A stretch of 64,000 bases of DNA from Duganella sp. Leaf126 (GTDB taxonomy: Bacteria; Pseudomonadota; Gammaproteobacteria; Burkholderiales; Burkholderiaceae_D). A program made the position numbers and the translations under genes. The notes beneath the pieces were generated by a model. The model did no database searches. It was not told where the DNA came from and saw nothing but the letters and a program-made list of their open reading frames with translations. Each line of letters opens with the position of its first letter. Positions within the stretch are counted from its first letter, which is position 1. The stretch lies in the NCBI RefSeq assembly GCF_001423125.1, contig NZ_LMNW01000001.1, positions 205,944 through 269,943 on the forward strand. The letters run 5' to 3'. Positions 41,559 through 52,356 of this stretch are shown piece after piece.

Positions 41559-43911
41559 CGCACGGCGCCCGCCACCGTCGCCAGCGCGCGCGATATGGCT
41601 GATGACGCGCATGCGGCTCGCGCGGCAGCGCAACCAGCTCGGCAATGCCTTCGTCCGCAAAACGAAAAAGCCGCGGGCCGGTGGCGGCAAGCGCAAGAGT
41701 ATGTGGATCATGTCGGCCATGGTGGCGGCGCTGACGCTGTTCGTGCTGCTGACCATGTCGCGCATGGCGCTGCTCAATATGCAGTGCCGGCTGGTTGCCG
41801 GCGGCGCCTGCGCGCAAGCGGTCGGCGCCGGCCATGAACTCGACCTGAACCGGGCCGTGCGAGACCTGCACGCGGCGGCGTTCGATCCGGCCCTGCTGGG
41901 GGGCCTGTCGATGGCGCTGACGGCGCTGTTTGCCATCGCCGTGCTGCTGCCGCTGGCCGGCAAGGAGCTGGCCACGCCGGACTGGGACCTCGAATGGCTG
42001 GTGACGCTGCCGGTCGCGCGTTCGACGCTGCTGTGGGGGCGGCTGGTCGAACGCAGCGCCAGCAACCTGCCCGGCCTGTTCGCGCTGTTCCCGGCGTACG
42101 CGATGATCGCCTGGTACTCCGGCTACCGCTGGAGCGCTGCACCGATCGCGCTGCTGGCCACGGCATTGCTGCTGCCGCTGGCGGCGCTGCTGCACACGCT
42201 GACGGACACCGGGGTGCGGCTCTGGCTGGCGACGGCGCAGCTGCGCAACCTGCAGGCGCTGCTCTCGCTGTGCAGCGCACCCCTGCTCTACATGGTGTTT
42301 GCGCTGGCGATGCCGGGCGCCAGCACCTTCGTGATGGACTGGGCGCGCGGCTTTCCGGCTTGGGGCCAGTGGCTGCCGCCCGGCGTGCTGCTGCAGGCGA
42401 TCCAGGCGCCGGACCTGGGCCGCTGCGCGGCACTGGCGGCGCTGCTGGTGGTGCAGCTGGTAACACTGCTGTGGCTGGGGGTGGCGCTGATGCGCCGGCA
42501 ACTGCGCCATGGCGTGGTCGGTTCCGGCGTGCGCGAGAGCGGACGCGCGCCGGTTGCGGCTGCAGCCGGCGGATCGCAGCAAGAGCTGCGGTGGCGGTTG
42601 CCGCTGTCGCCGGTGATGCGGCGCGAGTTACGCCTGCTGGCGCGCGACCGCAACTTCCTGGTGCAAACCCTGGTGCTGCCGGTGGTCCTGGTGGGCAGCC
42701 AGCTGGTCTTCAACGGCAAGGTCGATACCATTGCCCACTTCGGCGACATGCCCACCGTGGCGGCGGCGATCGCCTTCGGCATCGGCGTGTATGTCCTGAT
42801 GCTGTCGGCCTTCCAGACCCTCAACAACGAGGGCAGCGCCTTGTGGCTGCTGTACACGGTGCCGCAGTCGGTGGAGCGCGTACTGAAGGAAAAGGCGCGG
42901 CTGTGGAGCGTGCTGGCCCTGATCTATCCGCTGGCGGTAGGCGCGCTGACCTTGGCCACCGCGCCGGCGCCGACCTGGCAGATGCTGGTGCTGCTGCTGA
43001 TCGTGCTGGCAGGGATCCCGATCTATTCCACCATCGCGGTGGCGCTGGGGGTGTTCGCCTGCGACCCCACGGCCGTCGAGGTGCACCGGCGCATCCGTCC
43101 CACCTACAGCTATCTGTACCTGCTGCTGGCCGGCTTTTACACGTGGTCGATCTATACCAGCGTCTGGTCGCAAAAACTGGTGGTGATGGTGCTCAGCGCC
43201 GCCCTGGCGCTGGCCCTGTGGCAGAAGGCGCGCGACGCCCTGCCCTATCTGCTCGATCCGCACGCCGCACCGCCGGCGCGGGTGTCGGCTGCCGACGGCC
43301 TGATCGCCGCCACCGGCTTTTTCATCGCACAGGCCCTCATCGCCCTGCTGCTGATGACAGGTCAGCCCCAGCCTTCGCTGCCGGCGCAGACGATGGCCTT
43401 CGGCATTGCCGGCCTGCTGGTCTATGCGCTGATGCGCCTGATCTACTGGCGCAGCAAGACAACCGGTGTGCCGGTGATCGTGCGCGGCACTAGCTGGTGG
43501 CCCTCATTGAAAGTGGCAGCGCTGCCCGCCGCCCTGGCCTGCGCGGTGGCCCTGGCCTACCTGCATGCACTGAAACTGTGGCAGGTGCCGCTGCCGGCCA
43601 CCCCGGGCCTGGCCGACGCGCTGCCGCACGCGCGGCTGTGGATGGCGGCGCTGGCCGTGGTGTCAGCGCCGCTGTGCGAGGAGTTCATTTTCCGGGGACT
43701 GATCTACGGCGGCCTGCGCCGCTCGCTGCCGGCGTGGCAGGCGATCGCGGCCAGCGCGGCCATCTTCGCGGTGGTCCATCCGCCGCTGTCAATGCTGCCC
43801 GTGTTCGTGCTGGGCTGCTGCGCCGCCTGGACCTACGAGCGCAGCAAGACGCTACTGGCGCCGATGCTGGTGCATGCGGCGTACAACATGGCGTTGCTGG
43901 CCGTGCAGTAG
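41548..43911 (+). CDS. ABC-2 type permease fused to a CPBP/CAAX membrane protease
   Basis: 787 residues, highly hydrophobic. Residues up to about 560 form two sets of ABC-2 permease helices with cytoplasmic loops. The last 170 residues are a CPBP (Rce1/Abi-type) intramembrane metalloprotease: the EExxxR motif in CEEFIFRG at about 709-716, a histidine in VVHPPLS near 750, and HAAYN near 775. CPBP proteins process prenylated or peptide substrates, and in bacteria often serve bacteriocin maturation or immunity. The fusion to a permease suggests that export and cleavage of one peptide-like substrate are coupled, but no such substrate gene is seen. Confidence 0.85.
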
Positions 43912-43926
43912 GCACCGGTGAGGTGC

Positions 43927-44733
43927 TCAGTCCTGGAACCGCATCGGCGCCAGCGCAAAGGCGCCGCCGTGGTAGGTGACGGCACTGTTGGGGTCCGGGT
44001 AGGCGCCGGTGTCGGGGAACTTGCCGGCGAACTGGTTCGAGCTGTCCTTGGGGCGGTAGCCGAGGTGCGCGGCCTGGCGGTTGTCCCACCAGGCGACGTC
44101 GTTGTTGGACGTGCCGAACAGGATGGTGAAACCGACGCGGGTGGCGAACAGCGAGCAGCGCAGCGCCTCCACCAGGTCGTCGTAGCTGAGCCACGTGACC
44201 ATCATGCGGCGGTCGGCCGGTTCCGGGAACGAGGAGCCGATGCGCAGGCAGACCGTTTCCAGCCCCGTGCGGTCGTAGTAGTAGCTGGCCAGCTGCTCGC
44301 CGAAGCATTTCGAGACGCCATAAAAACTGTCCGGGCGGGTCGGGGCGGTGGCGTCGATCACGTCGGTATTGCGGTAGAAGCCCACCGTGTGGTTCGAGCT
44401 GGCGAAGATGATGCGTTTGACGCCATGCTTGTGCGCCGCCTCGTACAGGTTGGCGGTGCCGATGATGTTGGCCTGGACGATGTTGTCAAACGTGTTCTCG
44501 GTGGAGATGCCGCCAAAGTGCAGCACCGCTTCCACGCCTTCGAGCAGCTTCATCACCGCCGCCTTGTCGGCCAGGTCGCAGGCGATGATTTCCTCGCCCT
44601 CGCGGGCCTCTCCGAGGTCGGCGATATCGGACAGCACCACCACATCGGCCCAGGGCTTGATGCGGTCGCGCAGTATCTTCCCCAGGCCGCCGGCGGCGCC
44701 GGTCAGCAGCAAACGTTTGAATGGCTTGGTCAT
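43927..44733 (-). CDS. udh: Uronate dehydrogenase (NAD-dependent)
   Basis: 268 residues, short-chain dehydrogenase/epimerase fold. N-terminal LLLTGAAGGLGKIL (NAD loop), HFGGISTEN, SSNHTVGFY and the catalytic YGVSK (about residue 135) match uronate dehydrogenases, which oxidise galacturonate and glucuronate to aldarolactones. The gene follows galactarate dehydratase by 78 bases in one apparent operon, which fits: its product, after lactone opening, is the dehydratase substrate. It converges on the permease-protease gene. Confidence 0.9.
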   Translation of the reverse strand: MTKPFKRLLLTGAAGGLGKILRDRIKPWADVVVLSDIADLGEAREGEEIIACDLADKAAVMKLLEGVEAVLHFGGISTENTFDNIVQANIIGTANLYEAAHKHGVKRIIFASSNHTVGFYRNTDVIDATAPTRPDSFYGVSKCFGEQLASYYYDRTGLETVCLRIGSSFPEPADRRMMVTWLSYDDLVEALRCSLFATRVGFTILFGTSNNDVAWWDNRQAAHLGYRPKDSSNQFAGKFPDTGAYPDPNSAVTYHGGAFALAPMRFQD

Positions 44734-44811
44734 GGTCTCGTTAATGTCAAGTATGTCAGGTCTTTTTATGCGGGTGTTTTTACAGTGCGCAGGCGGGCGG
44801 CATGCCGGCGC

Positions 44812-46389
44812 TTACGTCACCGGGGCCGGGTTGAACAGCACCAGCGCGTTGTGCAGCTTCCATTTCTCGGCCCAGGTTTCGCGGCCGCTGGCCACGTCCA
44901 GCACCAGCTCGAACATCTCCCAGCCCACGTCGGCGATGGTGGCCTCGCCGCTGGCGATGCGGCCGGCGTTGATGTCCATCAGGTCGTGCCAGCGCCGGGC
45001 CAGGTCGTTGCGGGTGGCCACCTTGATCACCGGGACTTCGGCCAGGCCGTAAGGGGTGCCGCGGCCGGTGGTGAAGATATGGACATTCATCCCTGCGGCC
45101 AGTTGCAGTGTACCGCAAATGAAATCGCTGGCCGGCGTGGCGGCGTAGATCAAGCCCTTCTGCTTGAGCTTTTCGCCGGGGCTGATCACGCCGTTGATGG
45201 CGCTGCTGCCCGACTTGACGATCGAGCCCATGGCTTTTTCGACGATGTTGGACAGGCCGCCCTTCTTGTTGCCGGGCGTGGTGTTGGCGCTGCGGTCGAC
45301 CCCGCCGTGTTGCAGGTAGCGGTCGTACCACGCCATCTCGCGGATCATGGCGGCCGCCACTTCCGGCGTTTCGGCGCGCGACGTCAGCTGGTCGATGCCG
45401 TCGCGGACCTCGGTGGTTTCCGAGAACATCACGGTGGCGCCGGCGCGCACCAGCAGGTCGGTGGCAAAACCGACGGCCGGGTTGGCGGTCACGCCGGAAA
45501 AGGCGTCGCTGCCGCCGCACTGTACGCCCACCACCAGTTCGGACGCCGGCACGGTTTCGCGCTGGCGCGCGTTCAGGCGCCGGAGATTGGTTTCCGCCTG
45601 CGCCATTATCGAGTCGATCATCGACATGAACCCCACGTGTTCGCCGTCCTGCAGGCAGACCACGGCCGGATCGCCGCCGCCGGCCTGCTGGATCGGGATC
45701 GCGCCCTGCGGGAACAAGCGTGTCGGCTGCAGCTTCTCGCAGCCGAGGCTGACCACCATGGCCTGGCCGCCAAAATTGGGATTGAGCGCGATATTGCGCA
45801 CGGTACGGATCGGGATCTCGGCGCCGGGGGCGTCGATCGCCACGCCGCAGCCATAGGTGTGCTCGAGGCACACGACGTCATCGACATTCGGGTACCTGGG
45901 CAGCAGCTCTTTCTTGATGCGCTCGACGGCAAATTCGACCACGCCCGACACGCATTGCACGGTGGTGGTGATGCCGAGGATGTTGCGCGTGCCGACGCTG
46001 CCGTCCGGATTGCGGAAGCCCTGGAAGGTGTAGCCTTCCAGCGGCTCGGCGCGGGGCCGGGCGCGGGTGGCGATCGGCAGGCCTTCCAGGCCCAGCGCGG
46101 CCGGCATCACCACATTGCTTTCGTTGAGCCAGCGGCCCGCCGCCAGGTCTTCACCGGCGAAACCGATGGTGACGTTATACCGTATCACTTCGTCGCCCCG
46201 GGCCAAGTCGCGCAGCGCGACCTTGTGGCCTTGGGGCACGGCTTCGAGTAGCGTCAGGCCGTTCTCGAACACCGCACCGGCCGGCAACCCGCCGTCATTG
46301 ACGACGATGGCGACATTGTCGTTATCGTGCATGAGGATGTAGCGCGGCGTGTTTTCCGCAACGCTGCTGGTGCTGGACGGTGGCGTCAT
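44812..46389 (-). CDS. garD: Galactarate dehydratase
   Basis: 525 residues, UxaA/GarD family. N-terminal SAF-like domain ([18 protein letters not shown]) and the large C-terminal domain with GYCG-type histidine/cysteine motifs ([43 protein letters not shown]). Converts galactarate to 5-dehydro-4-deoxy-D-glucarate. AAGGAAG precedes the ATG. Altronate dehydratase is the alternative; the full length with an N-terminal domain and the neighbours (udh, kdgD) favour galactarate. Its promoter region is shared with a divergent GntR gene and contains operator-like palindromes. Confidence 0.88.
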   Translation of the reverse strand: MTPPSSTSSVAENTPRYILMHDNDNVAIVVNDGGLPAGAVFENGLTLLEAVPQGHKVALRDLARGDEVIRYNVTIGFAGEDLAAGRWLNESNVVMPAALGLEGLPIATRARPRAEPLEGYTFQGFRNPDGSVGTRNILGITTTVQCVSGVVEFAVERIKKELLPRYPNVDDVVCLEHTYGCGVAIDAPGAEIPIRTVRNIALNPNFGGQAMVVSLGCEKLQPTRLFPQGAIPIQQAGGGDPAVVCLQDGEHVGFMSMIDSIMAQAETNLRRLNARQRETVPASELVVGVQCGGSDAFSGVTANPAVGFATDLLVRAGATVMFSETTEVRDGIDQLTSRAETPEVAAAMIREMAWYDRYLQHGGVDRSANTTPGNKKGGLSNIVEKAMGSIVKSGSSAINGVISPGEKLKQKGLIYAATPASDFICGTLQLAAGMNVHIFTTGRGTPYGLAEVPVIKVATRNDLARRWHDLMDINAGRIASGEATIADVGWEMFELVLDVASGRETWAEKWKLHNALVLFNPAPVT

Positions 46390-46465
46390 TCTGGCTTCCT
46401 TTCCGGGAATCTTAGCCCGGCTAACGTTGTTTTTTGGCTGATGTTGTGCTGCTGATCGGACATTA

Positions 46466-46482
46466 AATTGGTCAGGCCAATT
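46466..46482. promoter_or_regulatory. GntR/FCD operator 1 near garD
   Basis: AATTGGTCAGGCCAATT is a near-perfect palindrome of the TTGGTC-N-GACCAA type used by FCD-family regulators. It lies 77 bases upstream of garD. Confidence 0.65.
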
Positions 46483-46652
46483 TGGTTATTGGTCCGCCCA
46501 GATTTCTGCTGAGCGGCAGTCCACGCCCTTGCAACCCGCATGCCACCGTGTTTTAATCGTGTCGGCACGCTGCTGGCATGCTGCACAGGACGCTATTCGA
46601 CGTTCCGAGTATGCCAGCTTCAAAACTATTTGGCTAGTCCGCGTTGACCGAT

Positions 46653-46687
46653 TTGGTCAGACCACCTTAGAATGGCCTGACCAAATT
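46653..46687. promoter_or_regulatory. GntR/FCD operators 2 and 3 near the regulator gene
   Basis: TTGGTCAGACCAC (46653-46665) and ATGGCCTGACCAAATT (46672-46687) are two further copies of the same palindrome, 20 bases apart centre to centre, 46-80 bases upstream of the GntR start. They point to autoregulation and joint control with garD-udh. Confidence 0.65.
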
Positions 46688-46732
46688 GCAGGAAATATTC
46701 CTGCAGCCCCACTAAAAAAAACGAGACCCACG

Positions 46733-47431
46733 ATGCAGAAGAAAACTTCCGCACTCCCCGAGCCGCATGCCCATGAAGCCCGCCTGTACCGCGTGGTGGC
46801 CGACCGCATCCAGGACCTGATCCGCAGCGAGAACATCGCTCCCGGCGAGCGCCTGCCGTCCGAGCGCGATTTGGCTACCCGCCTCACCGTCAGCCGCGCC
46901 TCGCTGCGCGAAGCGCTGATCGCGCTCGAACTGGGCGGCGTGATCGAGGTGCGCGGCGGCTCCGGCGTGTATGTCAGCGAACGCCCGGCGCCGGCCGACC
47001 TGCCGGAAGTGGGACCCGGCCCGTTCGAGGTGCTGTCCGCACGGCGCCTGATCGAGGCGGAAGTGGCGGCGATTGCCGCCCGCGTGGCCACCGACAGCGC
47101 CATCGACGCCATCCTGCAGGCCGTGGTCGAGATGGAGCAGAGCCACGCCAACTATTCGAGCAACGAGCAGGCCGACCGCAACTTCCACCTGGCGATCGCC
47201 CGTGCCACCGGCAACAGCGCGCTGGTCGGTTCGCTCAACTACCTGTGGGACCAGCGCGGCCGCCTGTGGCACAAGCTCAAGGAACACTTCCAGACCGAAG
47301 AGCTGCGCCAGGAAACGCTGAAAGACCACCGCCGCATCCTCGAAGCGATCGCCGCCCACGATCCGGCCGCTGCCCGCAAGGCGATGCGCGCCCACCTCGA
47401 GCGCGTCACCCGCACCTTCTCGCGCGGCTGA
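46733..47431 (+). CDS. GntR family regulator, FCD (FadR) subgroup
   Basis: 232 residues. N-terminal winged helix RLYRVVADRIQDLIRSENIAPGERLPSERDLATRLTVSRASLREAL (about 18-64) and an all-helical FCD ligand-binding domain with the metal-binding pattern D-x3-H (DRNFHLAIARATGN) and later histidines (LKDHRRIL, MRAHLERV). Probably senses a uronate or aldarate and controls garD-udh from the divergent promoter region and itself. Start at 46733 chosen; the frame is open upstream without similarity. Confidence 0.9.
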   Translation: MQKKTSALPEPHAHEARLYRVVADRIQDLIRSENIAPGERLPSERDLATRLTVSRASLREALIALELGGVIEVRGGSGVYVSERPAPADLPEVGPGPFEVLSARRLIEAEVAAIAARVATDSAIDAILQAVVEMEQSHANYSSNEQADRNFHLAIARATGNSALVGSLNYLWDQRGRLWHKLKEHFQTEELRQETLKDHRRILEAIAAHDPAAARKAMRAHLERVTRTFSRG

Positions 47432-47503
47432 CCGCAGCTGCCCCTACCATCGCCCCTGGCGGCTGACCGGCATCACGGTCGCCGCCACCAGCCTGGAGAG
47501 AAC

Positions 47504-48298
47504 ATGATTACCCGCCTGGTCCTTGCCGCATTGACGACCTCCTTCGCTACCTCCGCCGCCTTGGCGCAGGCCGCAGAATCCCCCAAGCCGGTGCGCCTGA
47601 TCCTGGTCGGCGACTCGACCATGGCCAGCAACAGCGGCTACGGCGACGCCTTCTGCGCCCGCGTCCATCGCGCCAACACCTGCATCAACCTGGCCAAGGG
47701 CGGCCGCAGCTCGGGCAGCTTCCGCGCCGAGGGGCGCTGGGACGAGGTGGAAGGACTGCTGCGCGGCGCTGCTGCCTACCGCACCACCTATGTGCTGATC
47801 CAGTTCGGCCACAACGACCAGCCGGGCAAGCCGGGACGCTCGACCGACCTGGCCACCGAATTCCCGGCCAATATGGCGCGCTATGCGCAGGAGGTCAAAG
47901 CGCTGGGCGGGATACCGGTGCTGGTCACGCCGCTCACGCGGCGCAGCTTCCGCGACGGCGTGCTGCAAAATAATCTGCTGCCGTGGGCCGACGTGATCCG
48001 CGCCACCGCCCGCGCCCAGGGCACGCCGCTGCTCGACCTCAACGCCGACAGCTACGCCGCCGTGCAGGCCATGGGTCCGCAGCAGGCCGACACGCTGGCC
48101 GTGGAACCGCCGCCCGCCAACCAGGACGCCGCTGCGCTCACGCCCGGCAAGGTGGAAGTGGCCGGCGCCGCCAAGTCGGCGTTCGACTATACCCACGTCG
48201 GCCCCAAAGGCGCCGCCTATTTTGCCGACATGGTGGTGGGCGAGATGAAAACCGCGGTACCGGCATCGGCGAGCCTGTTCATCGCCGCGCGGCCATGA
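47504..48298 (+). CDS. Rhamnogalacturonan acetylesterase (SGNH hydrolase)
   Basis: 264 residues with signal peptide MITRLVLAALTTSFATSAALAQA. SGNH blocks: GDSTMAS (block I, catalytic Ser), GGRSSGSF (Gly), FGHNDQPG (Asn) and DYTHVGPKG (Asp-His). This arrangement is that of rhamnogalacturonan acetylesterases (CE12), which remove acetyl groups from pectin. The gene follows the GntR gene by 72 bases and overlaps the pectinesterase start by four bases, so it belongs to a pectin-deesterifying pair. GGAGAG lies before the ATG. Confidence 0.88.
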   Translation: MITRLVLAALTTSFATSAALAQAAESPKPVRLILVGDSTMASNSGYGDAFCARVHRANTCINLAKGGRSSGSFRAEGRWDEVEGLLRGAAAYRTTYVLIQFGHNDQPGKPGRSTDLATEFPANMARYAQEVKALGGIPVLVTPLTRRSFRDGVLQNNLLPWADVIRATARAQGTPLLDLNADSYAAVQAMGPQQADTLAVEPPPANQDAAALTPGKVEVAGAAKSAFDYTHVGPKGAAYFADMVVGEMKTAVPASASLFIAARP

Positions 48299-49734
48299 TG
48301 GCGGCAGCGCGCACCGCTGCAGCAGCGGCGGCCACGGCTGCCGTGCTGCTGGCAGCGTGCGCCAGCGCCCACGCCCAGAGCGAACCGGCGCGGCGCCCGC
48401 AGCTGACGGCCGACCAGGCCAGACAGTATGCCTACGGCGAAGTGCTGAAATACGTGGGACCGGCCGGCAGCGAGCGGATCGACCCGTGGGATCCGCTGGC
48501 CGACCCGCTGGCGCGCGGCGCCGCCTTTACGCCCGACTACGTGGTGGACCAGCAAGCCGATGCCGACAACGTCAAGACCTTCCGCACCGTGCAGGCGGCG
48601 GTCAGCCGCGCGGTGGCCGACGGCAAGGCGGCGCCAGGCAAGCGCCTGTACCTGCTGGTCAAGCCGGGCACGTACGAGGAACTGGTGTACGTGCCGGCCG
48701 GCGCCGCGCCGATCACGCTGTACGGCGACGGCAAGGACGCCGCAGCCACGCGCATCACGGCCAGGCTGGACGCCTCGCGCACCGGCGCGGACTACACTGC
48801 CCTGTATGCCGCGCAGTTTGCCTCGGCAGCGCCCGAGATCCGCGCCATGTTCGACAGCGTGAAAGACCGCGACCAGATCCGCACCTTCGGCACCGCCACC
48901 GTGTGGGTGCAGAGCGACGGCTTCCAGGCCCGCAACCTGACGTTCGAAAACGGCTACAACAAGGACACCGGCAACGCCCGCGCCGAAGCCCTCCCCAACG
49001 TCAACAATGTGCACCACCAGGCGCTGGCGCTGCAGGTGGACGGCGCCGACAAGGCGCAGTTCGAGAACGTGCGCCTGATCGGCTTCCAGGACACCTTGTA
49101 CGTGAAGGCCAAGGCGGTCGCCACCAGCACCCGCAGCTTCTTCAACAAGTCGTACATCGAAGGCGATGTCGATTTTATCTTCGGCGACAGCACCGCGTAT
49201 TTTTACCAGACCGAGATCAGGACGCTGGGCGACCGCGGCGTGTCGTACGTGGCCGCGCCCAACACCAACGTCAACACCCGATACGGCTTCGTGTTCGACA
49301 CCTGCCGCTTCACCCACGACGGCTCGGCCAACGCACGCAGCGGCCAGTTCTACCTGCTGCGCCAGTGGTTCCACAATTCGCGCTGCACGCCGTACGCCAA
49401 GCTGGCGGTGACCGGCTACCGCTGCACGCTGGGCGCAAGCGATGTGTACCGCGCGCCGGTCGGCACGTTTACCAAAACCACGCTGGAAACCGTCGGCAAG
49501 ATGGTGGTGCTGAACTCGCGCATCGGCGCCCACATCGACCGCCAGCGTCCGTGGGCGGACTGGAACAAGCCGGGCGCCATCGCCTACCGGCCGGTCCAGT
49601 ACAGCAGCAACGACTACTGGCACAACCTGGCCAGGAACGGCATCGATCCGGTGCAGGACCTCGGCTACGGCCAGCAGCCGTCGCCGGCCGACATCTACCT
49701 GGCGGAGTTCAATAACCGCTACGGCGACGACTGA
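48295..49734 (+). CDS. Pectinesterase (pectin methylesterase)
   Basis: 479 residues, CE8 family right-handed beta-helix. An alanine-rich export signal ends in VLLAACAS, so the protein may be a lipoprotein like PemB. Catalytic motifs: GFQDTLY (oxyanion glutamine and first Asp), YIEGDVDFIFG (second Asp), and the arginine/tryptophan region near FYLLRQW. Removes methyl groups from homogalacturonan in the periplasm or at the cell surface. The start codon lies in an ATGATG that overlaps the acetylesterase stop. Confidence 0.92.
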   Translation: MMAAARTAAAAAATAAVLLAACASAHAQSEPARRPQLTADQARQYAYGEVLKYVGPAGSERIDPWDPLADPLARGAAFTPDYVVDQQADADNVKTFRTVQAAVSRAVADGKAAPGKRLYLLVKPGTYEELVYVPAGAAPITLYGDGKDAAATRITARLDASRTGADYTALYAAQFASAAPEIRAMFDSVKDRDQIRTFGTATVWVQSDGFQARNLTFENGYNKDTGNARAEALPNVNNVHHQALALQVDGADKAQFENVRLIGFQDTLYVKAKAVATSTRSFFNKSYIEGDVDFIFGDSTAYFYQTEIRTLGDRGVSYVAAPNTNVNTRYGFVFDTCRFTHDGSANARSGQFYLLRQWFHNSRCTPYAKLAVTGYRCTLGASDVYRAPVGTFTKTTLETVGKMVVLNSRIGAHIDRQRPWADWNKPGAIAYRPVQYSSNDYWHNLARNGIDPVQDLGYGQQPSPADIYLAEFNNRYGDD

Positions 49735-49757
49735 GCAATTCAACGGCGCCAAAATAA

Positions 49758-49787
49758 AAAAGGCAGGTGCTGGCGCACCTGCCTTTT
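49758..49787. terminator. Bidirectional terminator between pectinesterase and lactonase genes
   Basis: A 13-bp stem (49758-49770 with 49775-49787) and a TGGC loop, bounded by an A run on the left and TTTT on the right. It ends both converging operons. Confidence 0.92.
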
Positions 49788-49813
49788 CTGTATCGACAGC
49801 CTGGTCAGCGCGG

Positions 49814-50701
49814 TCAGGCGCCGAACGGTGTCTCCGCCATCCCCTGCACGCCGGGTTCGAGCAAAATCACCGCACCGCCCCACTGCGCGTCCTCCGGTTT
49901 GCCGGAAGGAATCGACGTCACCAGCAGCTGGTCGAGGTGCTTGCCGCCGAACGCGCACATGGCCGGTTTCAACATCGGCACGGCCAGCTTGCGGTCGAGC
50001 TTGCCCTGCGGCGTGTAGCGCAGGATATAGCCACCGTCGTTGCCGCACACCCAGTAGCAGCCGTCGCTGTCGACCGCCGCGCCGTCCGGCCGGCCCACCT
50101 CGCCGCCGAGATCGGCAAACACGCGCCGGTTGCTCGGTACACCGTCGTCGAGGTCGTAATCGAAAGCCCAGACCATGCGCCGCAGCGGGTGCGAGTCGGA
50201 CAGGTACATCGTGCGGCCGTCCGGCGAGAAGCCGAGGCCGTTTTGCGTGAGCAGGTCCGCCACCACCGGCGCCGACAGGCCGCGCCCGTCGTAGCGGTAC
50301 AGCTTGCCGACCGCGCGCGCCTGGGCCATGTCCATGAACATGGTGCCGGCCCAGAAGCGGCCCTGGCGATCGCAACGGCCATCGTTGAAGCGCATGCCCT
50401 CGCCCAGGTCCGCGCCCGGCGTGGCGAGCCGGGTCGCCACGGCGGCATCGGCGTCGCCGAGGTCGAGCGCGAACACACCGTTTTCCATGCCGGCGATCAG
50501 GCCGCCGCCGGCCCGGGTGGCGATGCAGCCTGCCATCTGGTCCAGGGTCCAGTGCCGGGTGGCGCCGCTGGCCGGGTCGAGGCGCCAGATGCGCTTGGCA
50601 GGAATGTCGGTCCAGTAAAAGACCGACTCCGCCGCGCTCCAGGTGGGACTCTCCCCGACCGCGCAGCGGATCTCGCCGATGCGCGTCACGTCATCACTCA
50701 C
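49814..50701 (-). CDS. SMP-30/gluconolactonase family sugar lactonase
   Basis: 295 residues, six-bladed beta-propeller lactonase. GESPTWS with the metal glutamate, [16 protein letters not shown] (metal Asn), [16 protein letters not shown] and [14 protein letters not shown] (catalytic Asp) are visible. Likely opens the aldarolactone made by uronate dehydrogenase to galactarate or glucarate (inference from neighbours; arabinono- or xylonolactone are alternatives). GTG start at 50699-50701 overlaps the aldehyde dehydrogenase stop as GTGA; the open frame beyond has no similarity. Confidence 0.87.
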   Translation of the reverse strand: MSDDVTRIGEIRCAVGESPTWSAAESVFYWTDIPAKRIWRLDPASGATRHWTLDQMAGCIATRAGGGLIAGMENGVFALDLGDADAAVATRLATPGADLGEGMRFNDGRCDRQGRFWAGTMFMDMAQARAVGKLYRYDGRGLSAPVVADLLTQNGLGFSPDGRTMYLSDSHPLRRMVWAFDYDLDDGVPSNRRVFADLGGEVGRPDGAAVDSDGCYWVCGNDGGYILRYTPQGKLDRKLAVPMLKPAMCAFGGKHLDQLLVTSIPSGKPEDAQWGGAVILLEPGVQGMAETPFGA

Positions 50702-52272
50702 GCGCCGGCGACCAGGTCGCCGTTGACGATGCGCGGCAGTTTTTCCGGGTTGGCGTCGGCCAGCGATGGCGGCAGCAGGTACGACGGCACGTCCTGGTAG
50801 CACACCGGGCGCAGGAAGCGGTCGATGGCCGAGGCGCCGACCGAGGTGGTGCGGCTGTCGGACGTCGAGGGGAACGGGCCGCCGTGCACCATCGCGTGCG
50901 ACACTTCGACGCCGGTGCCGAAACCGTTGAACAGGATGCGGCCGACCTTGCGTTCGAGCACCGGCAGCAGGCGGGCAGCCAGGTCGCGGTCGTCGGCAGT
51001 GGCGTGCACGGCGCCGGTCAGCTGACCTTCGACATGGTTGGCCACGGCCAGCATTTCCGCTTCGTCGTCGCACACCACCAGCAACGAGGTCGGTCCGAAG
51101 ATTTCGCCTTCGAGCTTGTCGTCGGCCAGGAAGGTCTTGGCCGGCACCTGGTACAGGAAGGCCTGCGCAGCGCACGGTGCTTCGGTGCCCTGGCCGGCCG
51201 CTACCTGCTGGACGCCGTCGACGCCGGCCAGGTTTTTCACACCCGAAACATAGGCTTTATGGATGCCCGGGGTCAGCATGGTGGCTGCGCCCTTGGCGCC
51301 GATGGTGCCGGCAGCGCCGTCCACGAACGCTTGCAGCTTGTCGCCCTTGATCGCGATCAACAGGCCAGGGTTGGTGCAGAACTGGCCGGCGCCCAGGGTC
51401 AGCGAATCGGCAAACGCCTGCGGCAGTTTTTCATTGCCCAGTGCGCCCGGCAGCAGGAACACCGGGTTGATCGAGCTCATTTCGGCGTACACGGGGATCG
51501 GTTCCTTGCGCTCGGCCGCGGTTTTCATCAGGGCGATGCCGCCCGCGCGCGAACCGGTGAAGCCGACCGCCTTGATGGCCGGGTGGCTCACCAGCGCCTG
51601 GCCGATGGTCTGGCCGGAACCGATGATCAGCGAGAACACGCCCGCCGGCAGGCCCGATTCTTCCACCGCTTGCGAGACAGCCTTGCCGACCAGCTCGGAG
51701 GTGCCCAGGTGGGCCGAGTGGGCCTTGACGATGACCGGGCAGCCGGCAGCCAGGGCCGAGGCGGTATCGCCGCCGGCCACCGAGAACGCCAGCGGGAAGT
51801 TCGAGGCGCCGAACACGGCCACCGGACCGAGGCCGATCTTGCGCAGGCGCAGGTCCGAGCGTGGTGGCGTACGTTCCGGCAGCGCGCTGTCGAGCGTGGC
51901 GGACTGGAAGCGGCCGTCGCGCACGACCTTGGCGAACAGTTTGAGCTGGTTGACGGTGCGACCGCGCTCGCCTTCGAGGCGGGCTTGCGGCAGGCCGGTC
52001 TCCTGCATCGCGCGTTCGATCAGCGTCGGGCCCAGGTCCATGATGCGGTCGGCAATGGTTTCGAGGAACTTGGCGCGTACTTCCAGGCTGGTGGCGCGGT
52101 ACGGATCGAAGGCCGCATCGGCCAGTTGGCAGGCGCGCTCCAGGTCGGCAGCGCCGGCCAGGCCGAACGCCGGTTCGATCTCCGCGTTGCGCGACGGGTC
52201 GACCGCTTTCATCGTGCCTTCCTTACCCATCAGGGCTTTACCGCCAATGATCATTTCGCCAGCTACTTGCAT
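50698..52272 (-). CDS. 2-oxoglutarate semialdehyde (2,5-dioxopentanoate) dehydrogenase
   Basis: 524 residues, NADP-type aldehyde dehydrogenase. Rossmann entry [24 protein letters not shown] near residue 155, [10 protein letters not shown] near 245, glutamate in [11 protein letters not shown] and catalytic cysteine in [10 protein letters not shown] near 300. This subgroup, longer than usual and with the 'FTGS.AGG' form, oxidises 2-oxoglutarate semialdehyde to 2-oxoglutarate, the last step of the aldarate route. It is preceded in the same direction by kdgD with a hairpin between them. Confidence 0.9.
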   Translation of the reverse strand: MQVAGEMIIGGKALMGKEGTMKAVDPSRNAEIEPAFGLAGAADLERACQLADAAFDPYRATSLEVRAKFLETIADRIMDLGPTLIERAMQETGLPQARLEGERGRTVNQLKLFAKVVRDGRFQSATLDSALPERTPPRSDLRLRKIGLGPVAVFGASNFPLAFSVAGGDTASALAAGCPVIVKAHSAHLGTSELVGKAVSQAVEESGLPAGVFSLIIGSGQTIGQALVSHPAIKAVGFTGSRAGGIALMKTAAERKEPIPVYAEMSSINPVFLLPGALGNEKLPQAFADSLTLGAGQFCTNPGLLIAIKGDKLQAFVDGAAGTIGAKGAATMLTPGIHKAYVSGVKNLAGVDGVQQVAAGQGTEAPCAAQAFLYQVPAKTFLADDKLEGEIFGPTSLLVVCDDEAEMLAVANHVEGQLTGAVHATADDRDLAARLLPVLERKVGRILFNGFGTGVEVSHAMVHGGPFPSTSDSRTTSVGASAIDRFLRPVCYQDVPSYLLPPSLADANPEKLPRIVNGDLVAGA

Positions 52273-52291
52273 ATCGACTCCTTGGATGTGT

Positions 52292-52315
52292 GAAAAGCGC
52301 GGACCAGCCGCGCTT
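52292..52315 (-). terminator. Intercistronic hairpin between kdgD and the dehydrogenase gene
   Basis: AAGCGCGG (52295-52302) pairs with CCGCGCTT (52308-52315) around a five-base loop and reads into TTTTC on the minus strand. It sits after kdgD and about 20 bases before the dehydrogenase start, so it can partly end the kdgD transcript and set different levels of the two gene products. Confidence 0.6.
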
Positions 52316-52356
52316 GTATTTGGATCAAAAAATGTGGATCAGAAAACCGGGCAGAA

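Noticed and set aside
50702..51175. N-terminal extension of the SMP-30 lactonase
   Set aside because: Out-of-frame reading of the aldehyde dehydrogenase; the GTGA overlap and family start place the N-terminus at 50701.
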